From the NCBI GenBank assembly GCA_029852735.1, contig CM056820.1:41403522-41467521 (forward strand): a stretch of 64,000 nt of DNA, read 5' to 3'. The translations under genes were made by a program, and so were the position numbers. The notes beneath the pieces are model-generated. The model searched no databases, was not told the DNA's origin, and saw only the letters and a program-made list of their open reading frames with translations. The DNA comes from Persea americana. Lineage: Eukaryota > Streptophyta > Magnoliopsida > Laurales > Lauraceae. Positions 11,855 through 22,444 of the stretch are shown here, piece by piece. Position 1 is the stretch's first letter, and each line of letters starts with the position of its first letter.

Positions 11855-13640
11855 CAGATATTCAATAGTCGAGCAGACTTAATCAATTGGGTTCATGACG
11901 TCGGCTAAAGAAGTGGTTTTATTATTATGACGAAGACATCGACTTCAAGTGGTCCTGGAAAAAAAAAAAGCCTAGCTCACACTTGCATGTAAGAGGAGTG
12001 AGTGTTATAGAAAGAACCCAAAGACGAGGGATGGGAGTGCAAAGAAGAGAATAAAGGGGACTTGTTCAAAGAAGTGTGACTACCCTTTTACACTAAAGGG
12101 AAAAGTGTTGGGTAGCAAAGACGAATGGATGTTGGTTGTTAAATGTGGTTTGCACAGTCACCCACCTGCGGACCACTTAGAGGTGCACTCTTTTGCAGCG
12201 AGATTGACGGAAGAGGAAAAAACATAATTAGCTGACATGTCAAAGAGCATGGTTCGACCAAAGGAGATATTGACTACACCAAAAAAAAAAAATCAGCTAA
12301 ATGTCAGTACAATCAAGACAATTTACATTGCACGTCAGAGGCAAAGGGTTGTAGAGAGGGCCGACATGAGCTAGATACAACACTTGTTTGCAATGCTGAC
12401 ACTGCATAAATACATTGAGTGGCATAGGAATGTGATGATACAATACTGTCCTTGATTTGTTTTGGACAAACCCCACTAGCGTAGACTTGTTGCGTGCATT
12501 TTTGCATGTATTGATTATGGATTGCACTTACAAGACCAATCAATATCGTATGCACATGTTGGAGATCGTTAGAGTGACATCAACGGACAAGACTTTCTTC
12601 GTATGCTTTGCATATCTACAGCATGAATGCGAAGACAATTACACGTGGCCGTTTAGTATACCGCAGAATGTGACTGGCGAGGGTGCTCTTCCGGCTGTCG
12701 TTTTCACAAAAAAAGAGGTGGCCTTGATGAATGCCATATCCACTATATTTCCAAGTGCTATTAATTTTTTATACAAGTAGTATATTAACAAAAATGGCCT
12801 TGAAAAAGTTGTTTGAGACGAAAGAAAAGTGGAACATGTTTAATGCATTCTAGAACATGTTAGTGTTTTTGTCTACAGAGGATTATTACAATTTTCAGTT
12901 CGATCTTTTTCTGAAGGAGTTCAACGGCTACCCAAAAGCTGTAGATTATATTCGAACTAGTTGGTTGAATCCATACAAGGACAAATTTGTTGCTGCATGG
13001 ACCAACAGGTTTATGCATTTAGGAAACACTACTACAAACAGGTATATGCTTTACTTGGTTAATTTCAGTTGGTAAAATCAGCTTAGGATAGCTACTCCCC
13101 TGCAATGATTGTTGCTACGTTGGTTAACAGTGGCACATCATTGAAGAAGCCTAAGGCGGAGAGGATAGACAAGCTGAGAGTTATCCGCACCAAATCATTG
13201 AAGGCATCCATGTTTATCGACGCATTTCCTAATGCGTTGCGGCCTTTTTTTACTCATTTAAAGGCTACTGCAACTGATAACAATTGTGGCTTCAGGGTTA
13301 TTGATGGACTTATGGGGGATTGGGGAGGATTCATTGCACTAGGTTCGAAAAGACGTTATGAGCAAACTGCAAGTTAATGTTGATCACTGCAGGCAATTAT
13401 ATGGGGGTGATTGGAGGATTAAGGAGCTTAACGACATCCTGTCATACATGGATGACTGCACTCTTGTGATAAGTGGATGACGATGCCAAATATGGGACAT
13501 TTGATACATTCGCGATATAATGTTGTCTTACACTACTTGTCTAATGAGCAGTGCCTGACCTTCCTACCTCTCAGATCATTACCTCTACAAATATGCAATT
13601 ACAATCATTTCGTATTTTACGCGATCAATGCATCCACCCA
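11855..13640 (+). pseudogene. Mutator-like transposase with C-terminal OTU-type domain, decayed
   Basis: Pieces in order on the plus strand: an N-terminal FAR1/MULE-type DNA-binding region (FNSRADLINWVHDV; KGTCSKKCDYPF near 12058; CGLHSHPPADHL near 12150), a linker (IEWHRN), the MULE transposase core (MDCTYKTNQYRMHMLEIV at 12517-12570; CEDNYTWPF), and KEFNGYPKAVDYI followed by SWLNPYKDKFVAAWTNRFM. Last comes an OTU cysteine-protease-like tail: TDNNCGFRVIDGLMG near 13275 with the Cys kept where relatives have DGNCGFR, NMGHLIHSRYNVVL, and a terminal NHFV near 13605. At least five stops or frame changes separate the pieces, so it is non-functional. Transposase plus OTU protease in one reading unit is a known plant MULE arrangement. 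No terminal inverted repeats could be assigned. Confidence 0.85.
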
Positions 13641-13849
13641 AAACGCAATCATATAAATGACAACCAATATAAATCCATTAAGCAAGTCTTATTAATTTAA
13701 AAGGATACATTTCACACAATTCCTTACATCGAGGACTGCCCCCCTATTGACCGATACAACAATGGTGCCAAGCCAACCTAACTACGTTGAAAAAATGGTT
13801 AACTATGTACCAATACACCAATGGTGACATACCCAATGCATCTATGTTA

Positions 13850-14430
13850 TGCGTTTCAAACAAATTCAAACATCCACATATCTTTCTTCAATCCACACAA
13901 CTTCCACACACAAAAAATTCTCAACACTCCATTTTTTTATTACTATAACAACATCAAACACTGTTTCAATCACAGACCCTAGTTCTCATCGCTCCATCTC
14001 GTTATCTCAATTCAAATTGAAAGATATCACATTTCTTCACCACAAATCACAATCAACGATTCTATCACACAATAGCAGAGTAAATGATTCAAAAGAAAAA
14101 AAAAAGAAAAAAAAAAGATGCTACTAATCTTAACAAAAACAAGAGGAAAAACCGAAAAACCAAATCCATTTCGGAAAGAAAGTGAAAAAATTCGATTGAA
14201 AACGCATAGCTCATTCGATTAAAAAGTCGAATGCAATGAAAAACTGAAATGGATTGGTGGATTGTGATTCCGAAATGCAACAAGCCTTAGATTTTGGAAT
14301 TCGAACGGTTTACTCTCTTTCGTTTCTCACTCTTCCTTGTCTTTCTGATCTACTATGCTCTTCCTAAAAATTGACTAGTTCCGATATTTCAACGCCCTCT
14401 GTAAGCTTTTTATATGCAGTAGAGAAACAT
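13850..14430. repeat. Orphan copy B of the CBL promoter/leader block
   Basis: Direct copy of 9090-9670 with scattered substitutions and small indels. The TATA box survives (ATATAAAAAG on the minus strand, about 14414-14405). The leader donor site is changed from CAG|GT to AAG|GC at about 14284. No CBL coding exon lies downstream on the minus strand, which instead runs into the MULE pseudogene. Confidence 0.8.
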
Positions 14431-14466
14431 ATTGTTAACTATATATTGATGATATTTTTGTATATA

Positions 14467-15246
14467 CCCCCTTAAGGTTTTATGCGTCTGTCTTTTCCTT
14501 TTAATACCTTTCATATCCCTAAAATCAATATTCCTAAAAAGAATGGACAACGACTGTGAGATTTGTGTTGGATTCTTAAATAAATGACAGCTTTGCCCTT
14601 TCATCCATTATTTCATTTCAATTCCCGATAGTTTATCTCAATAACTCTCTCATGCATATGACTAGGGGTGGACCCAGGTACAAGGGCTTGAGGACTGAAT
14701 CACCCACCTATATCTAATATATCTATATATTTTTTCATTTGCCCCTTTCCCCAATATTTCTTTTACGTAGGGCCAAACACCACCCCCTCTCAAATTCTAA
14801 AAATTAATTTCTTTTCTTTACATTTGCCCATTTCCTAATATTTCTTTTACACGCCCTACATATAAAGCATAACCATTTTGAGGCTTTCATCAATCCAACG
14901 ATAGGTCATGTATGGATTGGATAAATCATAACCCGTTATAAGTACAGGTGTTAATTGTTGTTATAATCAATTTTGATTTAATGAAATGAGCCTTGTATTA
15001 ATAAAAAAAAATGAATTTATGTAGAGTTGTTCTCTTTCATTAAGTGCAATTGTTAATATTCCATCCTTTATAAAAAAAATTGAGTTCGAGCTATTGAAAT
15101 TATGTATACAAAAAATAAAAGAGATTAGACAAAAGTGTTATTTTGCTTTAAAAACCCATGATTAGAATATTATTGGTTCTTGGGATATAGAAGGTATTAA
15201 AATAAAGATGCCAGGGCTTATTTGTAAATAATAAAACCTCAGGGCC
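14467..15246. mobile_element. Non-autonomous TIR element interrupting the orphan copy
   Basis: The left end reads CCCCCTTAAGGTTTTATG. The reverse complement of the right end reads GGCCCTGAGGTTTTATTA. Both continue with TTTTAATACCTT and a TATATCCC-like block, giving imperfect terminal repeats of about 90-100 bp. It splits the duplicated block exactly where copies A and B diverge. TTGTAT-like sequence flanks both sides, but a clean target duplication is not visible. No coding capacity. Confidence 0.55.
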
Positions 15247-17037
15247 TATTGTATTTCTTATGGATATGTACGGGAGAGAGAGTTACGGATTGTACTTGGA
15301 TACGTGTTTGTAGATGGAAAAGCAAAAGAGTGAGAATCTGCTGTTAGGACTTTCGGGATCTGCTGTTTGGACATTTGGGATGGGCGAATATTGGATACGT
15401 GTTTGTCCATGGAAAAGCCAAAGAGCGAGAAGGCGCTTTCTGCTGTTTGGACTTCTGGGATGGACGAATATCGGCGGCCTGTTTAGATGACTGGCGTGGG
15501 TGGGTATTGGATTTGAGAAATCTTTAACATTTTACTTTTTCTTGTTTTTTCTTAGTCACATTAGTGATTGAAATGGCTAATTAGTGCATTATTAGATGCA
15601 GGTTTCGCTTTTTCTTGTTCTTTCTTAGTCAAATCAGTACGTGTTGACATCATTTATGGGGTCTCAATTAGATGACTGGTGTGGTGAGTATTGGGTTTGA
15701 GGAGCAAAACTGGCCATACCCATACAATACAAATGCCTGATTGAGATGGCTAATTGGTGCATTATTGGATGCAGGTGTCTCTTCTAAATTAGTTTTGTCA
15801 AACAATTACCAAACATCACAATGTGGTAAATGGCAAGGACATCTCACTCTCACCAAATATTAAGAATCAACTGGGAGCCTAGACCTAGAAAATCTCCTTT
15901 GGATAGACCACTATGTGAAATAAGAAAAATCTGGGAGATCCCATATATAAAAACTGCTTATTATTGATTTGTTTTAGAGGGGGATGGGGTGTGGAATAAA
16001 TACCTCTTGGATGAGACCTAAAATGATAAATAATGCTAGTTTAGAATTAAGATAGTTCACGAGTTTCGTTTTCAGTGCCTTAAAGAATTTAATAATATGG
16101 TGCTAGAGTGGGTGAGGGAAGATTCGATTTAAACTAGTATGAAAATAGTAAGCATGAGGGCTTAAGTAGGTGACTAATGATTTGACTAGTCAATATGCTC
16201 TTCAATTTGAGATTTATTCTTTTACCTTTGAGATAGCTTACATGAATGATCTTCTTGGTCCTACACATATCAACATCCAATCATAAAAAATTACGAATGA
16301 TTTAACAAATAGAAATATAAAATTCTTGAATTACTTTTTAAGTGAAAATAATATTCTTTTTGTTTAAAGAAAAAACTCCCTTTCCGCATTAAAATAAAAG
16401 GTGGGGAAATATACAAAGGGATGCGTGCATTAGATCCTACATGTTATGGTATAAAGTCAAATTTACAAATGTTCATTTAAATGTGTGGATGCCATAGTAA
16501 AGGTGAGATGGCAGTAGATCTTCTTCTTCTTTATTAAGAAATATAAACAACTGACTTTCTGGGTTTGAATCCCCATAAGTGAGCCCCACAAAATGTTTGT
16601 ATGAGGTTGGCTCCTATTTTATTGTTTCCCCTCTTTTAAATACCTTTTCTTTTGTCTACATTAGCACATTGTGCAAACCTGTGTAACTCTTTATATTGGA
16701 GACTTGTAACTCTTTATATTGCAGCCTTGGGTCCTAGCAAACCTCATTAGGATACTCATAACCGGGTTAGGCTGGGTTGAGGCATATTCAGAATGCAAGT
16801 TCACATCCTGCTGGAGCTCTACAAGGACCGTGGTGGTGCCTAATTCAAGCCTAGTGCTCCTCAACTTGTAAAGTTAGGACTTACTTTGAGTATAGACATC
16901 TTAAATTTAAATATAAGACAAAATCTTAAATTCATTTAAAATATATTAAAACAATTAAACAAAGGAAAATATATTATTCATTTGTTCATGCTAAAAAGGT
17001 CCAGGCTTCATGCTTTCTATCTCTTTATTCATGTTCT
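15247..17037. other. Intergenic stretch with local direct repeats
   Basis: The distal part of the duplicated block lies at 15256-15420, with GGATACGTGTTTGT twice. A rearranged tandem repeat of about 175 bp lies at 15483-15780: TAGATGACTGG at 15485 and 15662, and GGCTAATTAGTGCATTATTA at 15572 with a near copy at 15745. No gene is visible from 15790 to 17037; the DNA is AT-rich. Confidence 0.5.
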
Positions 17038-17213
17038 TATCCGAGTGGTAAGGAGCATCAGGTCTTATCTGGCTGACTTATAGTTCGAATCTCGGGTATG
17101 TCACATCTTTCCGCTTGTGCGGACTCTTTTTTCCCTTGTGGGGGCTTTCTTCCTATATGTATGCAGGCTCTCTCTTGGATCCCAGCCCCTGACTGAGTTA
17201 TCAAAAAAAAGAA
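17038..17213 (+). mobile_element. tRNA-derived SINE
   Basis: A pol III-type A box (CCGAGTGGTAAGGAGCA at 17041) and a B box (AGTTCGAATCTC at 17082) are spaced as in a tRNA. A non-tRNA body follows and ends in a run of A at about 17203. No clear target duplication was found. Confidence 0.72.
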
Positions 17214-17326
17214 GTCCGACCAAAACATAAAATCGGCCTAACCTGGTTACCAACAGGTCCAAAACTTATGGTTTTTTATTTTTTTGCAAGACCAAGACTG
17301 TAGTCTTAAACTAAAAAAATAGCACG

Positions 17327-17710
17327 TCATCCCCGGATCAAATCCAAACTAGTGTAGCATTGAGCACTTAATGAATCTAATTGAGCTCTCACCAAAATAA
17401 AATTTGTTTGTGCAAGAAGAAGATTCCACTTTCCACACATTTTAAGTTTCATGAGAGAGGAAAATCCTGTAATATTACCTCTCCAGTTGAAAATTGTTGA
17501 GAAACGTTTATTCTTTCCTTCAATGAAAAATTCATTTCTTGCTAAGCAGTGGCCTGCATGAAAATTAGAAGAAGTTTTTTCACTCACGAAAAACTGTGAC
17601 AAGGGAAAGAGACATGCCGGCGACACTCGTTTTTCCATCTGAAGAAAGACATTTGCTTTCCGAAGGACCCAAGCATTGCTACCTTCTAGGGTGCGGCATG
17701 GTCGATAGCG
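17327..17710 (-). other. Open reading frame of unknown meaning next to a hairpin
   Basis: A minus-strand frame of 164 codons (17821-17327) runs out of the hairpin at 17711-17858. I recognise no domain in it. Its N-terminal quarter is hairpin sequence, so a genuine conserved protein is unlikely. Confidence 0.2.
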
Positions 17711-17858
17711 AAAAGATGATGTGTTTTGGGATTTCGTAGAGATTTCTTGGAAACGTGTTGCTTTCATCTTTTTCTCCATCAACCAGTTACTCTTGAGTAA
17801 TTGGTTGATGGACGTTTCCAAGAAATCTCTACCAAATCCCCAAACACATCATCTTTTT
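17711..17858. repeat. Near-perfect hairpin with ~65-bp arms
   Basis: The left arm begins AAAAGATGATGTGTTTTGGG and the right arm ends CCAAACACATCATCTTTT. GTAGAGATTTCTTGGAAACG in the left arm pairs perfectly with CGTTTCCAAGAAATCTCTAC in the right. Only about three mismatches are seen over the arms. The left arm has one extra block of about 19 nt (17757-17775, TTGCTTTCATCTTTTTCT). The arms close on CAACCAGTTACTC / GAGTAATTGGTTG, leaving almost no loop. Confidence 0.85.
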
Positions 17859-20800
17859 TAATGAATGGGGTCGATTTATGAGCATGACTACTTTTTTCCA
17901 CAATTATCTTAGTGCTTTGCTACTTTACATTACTGTTATAGATTCTAAATTTTAACTTTTCCAGTGAAGATTGAGTGGGACTGGTTGAATCACCATCACC
18001 TTTGGCCAGGAAAAAAAAAACCACTATCCTCCCGCCTTTTAAGTTGGGGCTTGTGATTTGATATCTCGACCAAGTCACTCAGGATCCGGATCTCCTGTTT
18101 GGGGCAAGCGGGAAAATCATGTTTGAGAATGTTAAATCAGCTGACATCACATATCCAGTGAATAAAAAAACTTATTTCCCGGTTGTGTTGTCCCTTGATT
18201 GAGGACAAAATAGGGAATCCGTTTCCACTCATTTAAGCATTCTTATTTGCTTATAGGGTGGAGTGGAATAAAATAAAATTAAGTGTCAAATCAAAAGAAA
18301 TAGATAACAGAGAAGTTAATTGTAAAAACACAAAATGGCAAAAAATATGCTTAGTATTATAGAAAAATGACAAGAAAAATGTATTATTAAAAGGTCTGAA
18401 ATGAAAAAAAAAAAATCACTTTTAAAAGTACAAAATGATAAGAAAAAGGTGCTTTTACTCATAATTTTCTCCACTTTTTTCTCTTGATTTGACATTTAAT
18501 GTTATGTTACTTTACTATACTCCATCCTACAAATAAACATGCGAAGAATTTCAGCATTTTGGAGTGTTGGGGGGGGGGGGGGGTTGGATTTGAAGTTCCT
18601 TGTAGAGGACAATATTTGAAGAATTTTAAATTTTTTGAACAAAAATTCTCATAATTCTTATAAAAGAGCAAGCCTTACAATGATCCTTTTCACTAATCCC
18701 AACGATTCAATCATTCACAATCAACAATTTATTCATGGAGCGCAAAACCTCACACGTATTGGAGTGATTTCAACCATTGGATGGACTAGATTCAATACAT
18801 GAAAGATAAGTAGGTATTTGAGCATATTGAAATATGTATAGATGTATTCTCCTAGTCCATACCGTATATCAAGCGTAGCATTTGAGGAGAAAGGGAGAAA
18901 GATTTCATTTCTTTTCTTATATTCCATACCGTATATCAAGGCATCTTCTTTTTGCTGGCAGTGATGAAGAATATAGGGAATTAGAGGGCGTTTCAGGAGG
19001 CAGCAAATCAGCAATAGATCTGCTGGCAATGCTTTTTGCTCCTTTTTTTTATCACTGTACTTTATGACATGATAGATGCTGCACTGCAGCCATGCGACTG
19101 TACAAACGCCCAGTTTCAATGCACCGAGGAGCAGAAGTGACTTAACATCTTTTGCATGCATGTCGAGTGACTGCGAGTCACCAGACGAATCGCGTGGGTT
19201 GTAGAAGGACAAATGCCTGTCACACCAAGGGTCAGACTTTGATGTGGATGGGCTTTTCAGATTCTGGTTTATACATCTGACAAGGTGTGCTGTGCTCTAT
19301 CCACTTGTAGGGTACTCTAGGTGTACTCTGACCACTTGTAGGGTACTCTAGGTGTACTCTGGTGCGGGACCACCCTGTACATAAATATCATATGGATCGA
19401 TTCGTAGATCCGCTGGATATAGACTTGAATAATACGATTGTGTTTAAACGGTGTTCGATGGGGACCTGGTTTTCTATCATCTTGCATGACTATTACAGGA
19501 GGAGGACGAGTACTAGAAAACTCCAGAGAGGGTCTCTTTCTTTCGTAGAATTCCTCATGAAAATTTGGGGTGCCGAGGGTTTTTTTTCTTTTTTTAACAT
19601 GATGTAATGGCTTGTCTTTTTAACATTTCAAATGCCATGTTTGTGTCACTAAAATCTCAAATTTCAATTACTTAAAATGTCTTAAATGAGGTTCTAAGAT
19701 TTTTGTAATTTCACTTTTCTATGTATTTTGTTGGAATCAAATGCTCAACTAAATGGAAGGATTTGGATTGCCACCTCCAAGGGACAACTTTTTGAGAATT
19801 TGAAATTATCCTAGACATTAATTGTTTGAATTCTAAGTAAAGAAACAAGCAAGAGAATATATATATATATATATATATAAGTTCAATATAGCCTACTTTG
19901 ATACATTAGCACCCTGGGATGCCGTTGGATGGAAAGACCTAAATAAAACTTATTTATGTGCAAATCTGTAACTCTATTAGATCATCCTAACATCTTGATC
20001 CATGGTCCTAAAGACTAATGGTTTTAGAGGCGTCATTTTCTTAAGATTTCAATCAAAAGATAAGTAAAAGTTGGATCAATGTCAAACTTGAGGTTTGCAA
20101 TAATTCATATGAGGATTATGTGTGTGAAATGGCTAAATTCACTCTAGGCGTGGGCTTCTTGGCTTAAAAAAAATAGAGGAGCAAAAGGGGGTATCTTTAA
20201 ATGGGTAGTTTTTGAGAAATTTTCTAACATATACACACAAACAACATATGTAAAAGAGTGCAAACAAGCTACCCCTAAAAACATTGAGTAAATGAGATCA
20301 TTTATATACAAAATTTTCCGCATTTGAAAAAGTGTGGAAAAGTTGCAGTTCTCTCTAGTTAGGAAGGTGTCGGTACATATTTTGCCTATCAGAGGTCATA
20401 GGTATCAAGTTTCATCACGCTTTGAAATTCGTATTGCGCTATTAAAACCCAGAATATTTAGTTTTAAGTCTAGAAGACTTGTAAATTTTGAAAAAATTGA
20501 CGATTTCACTTATGTAATTTGAAGCGTTCCACATTTACTAACAGCAAATTAAAGTGGTGCTTTTAAAAAGAAAAAAAATGGTAATGTGCTTTTACATGTG
20601 TAAATATTTACATATTTAAACTCATAAGTGTAAATTTTACATATTTATATCCCATGTTCATATCCCACACACGCGAATGGCAAACAACTGAGAGTTTCCA
20701 TTCCCCAAACTAATAAAGGCATATTTCTAGATTAGATTTAGGGTTGGGAGTGATTTAGATTGGAGCAAGGAAGAAGAAAAAAAATGAGAAAACTGCCTCT

Positions 20801-21024
20801 CGTATGAATTTGGCCACTCATCAAATGGAGATAGAGAAATCTTGTGATATGGAAAAAAAAAAAAAAAACACTTATCCTCTCCACAACCAAATGGAAAGGA
20901 GGAGAAATGTTTCTCTTTCTTTTGGTAAATCTTTTTTATCCTTTTCCCATGCTTTTTTATTTCAACAGAGAAAGTAATTCACTCACTGTTATTTTTGCAA
21001 GAAAAAAGCAAGAAATAGTTTTAA
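17859..21024. other. Intergenic stretch with simple and tandem repeats, no gene
   Basis: Contents: a 15-G run at 18569-18583; CCATACCGTATATCAAG repeated at about 18858 and 18923; a 31-bp tandem pair at 19301-19362 (unit begins CCACTTGTAGGGTACTCTAG); (AT)n at about 19857-19880; and dispersed-repeat copy 2 at 19960-20130, matching 1130-1330. The longest ORFs (for example 19212-18733 minus) show no family I recognise. Confidence 0.5.
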
Positions 21025-21250
21025 CATATATATATATATATATGAGAGATAGGGGTGGGGGCCTATGGATGTGAGGGCCCCCACCAAATTTCTCAATTAA
21101 AGTGAGAGATATCTCTCATAGGAGCATCTCCCTATATATATGTATATATATATATATATATATCACCTTAAATGAAAGATTTGGTGGAGACCCTCACATC
21201 CAAATCAAATGCTAAATGTGAGGGCCACCACCCCTATCTCTCATATATAT
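21025..21250. mobile_element. Foldback MITE with AT-rich core
   Basis: The left arm contains GAGAGATAGGGGTGGGGGCC (21044) and the right arm ends CCACCACCCCTATCTCTC (21225-21242). A second paired block, ATGTGAGGGCCCCCACCAAA on the left and TTTGGTGGAGACCCTCACAT on the right, extends the arms to about 80 bp with one indel. (AT)n tracts lie at both ends and in the centre. No coding capacity. Confidence 0.7.
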
Positions 21251-22444
21251 AAATATAAATATAAATATAAATATATATATGTTTTTCCAAAAATAATATT
21301 TAAGGGGTCATTAGTTTGCACTCATTTAAATATGTAAATGTTGCACATATAATCACGTTTGTTTGCCCTCACTTGTTCATGTGAGAAAATGGAAAAATAT
21401 TTATATGAAAATGTGTAAAACAATCATACAACTCCTTTGTTAAACAGGTATCAATAAAGAGGATGCCTAAGACATGAGAATGTATTAATAAGGAGGATGC
21501 CTAAGACATATCGTTGCTTATCATATTTTATCTTTTTGTTCAACTTATATGCCCCAAAGTTTTTAATTAAAATTGTTTAGTTTCTTTATGGACCCATTCA
21601 ATCCTAAAATTATTAAATAATTTCATGTCAATTATTATCATAAAAAAATTAGTTTTATATAGAGAAGAACGTTTGGCTCATCCTTTCGAGAAGAAAATCG
21701 TCTATTGCTTTCTAGTAAAAGGAGAATTACTTTCCCCTAAATGGTAGCCCACGCGAAGGAAAACGTATTTTTTAGAGGGATTTTTTTACTTTGATTCTTC
21801 TTTACATCCACACAATTATAAGGGCACGTTTGTAGGGGCTGTAGAAAACCAGTTTAATCCAAAACGCCTCCCTCCTCACAAAAAAATAAATAAATAAATA
21901 AATCCACAAAATCATAAAAAAAACTAATTCAATTCTTTTTTTGCTTTTCCTCACTGGAAAATAGCCCCACCAAACATATAACTTTTAACACTAAAACGCC
22001 AAAGCATTTTTGCTTTTGCGACCGGATTGATTAAAGGAATCAGTTATAGTGGGCCTGATTCAACAGCCAATGTAGTTTTTAGAATGATGAGACTGCTCAC
22101 TAGGAGGTATCAGTGAAGATTGCATAGATTTAGGTTTTAGGCTGTTTTCTTTATTCTTATTAAGGCAGCTCATTTGAAAAACATTAATTTAACCTCTACA
22201 ATTATACAATCAAATTGATTTTTGAGTTTTGAGAGAGTGGTGAGCCCAACCCACTAGTGGGGACCAAAAAGTGGGTTTTAAAAGTGGATCTTACCAAGAG
22301 AGATGTGTCCTCGATGAGGCCTCACCTATGAAGCATTTGTCCATCACATGACATTTATTTTATTTTTTTTGACAAACTCACACCCCTCTAAGTATCCATG
22401 CCCCCTCAGCCCTATAACTAGGGACCTTGGTTGTCTAAGTGGAG
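21251..22444. other. AT-rich intergenic stretch without a recognisable gene
   Basis: A short repeat (GAGGATGCCTAAGACAT at about 21460 and 21493) and a (AAAT)n tract near 21885-21902 are the only structures seen. Confidence 0.4.
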
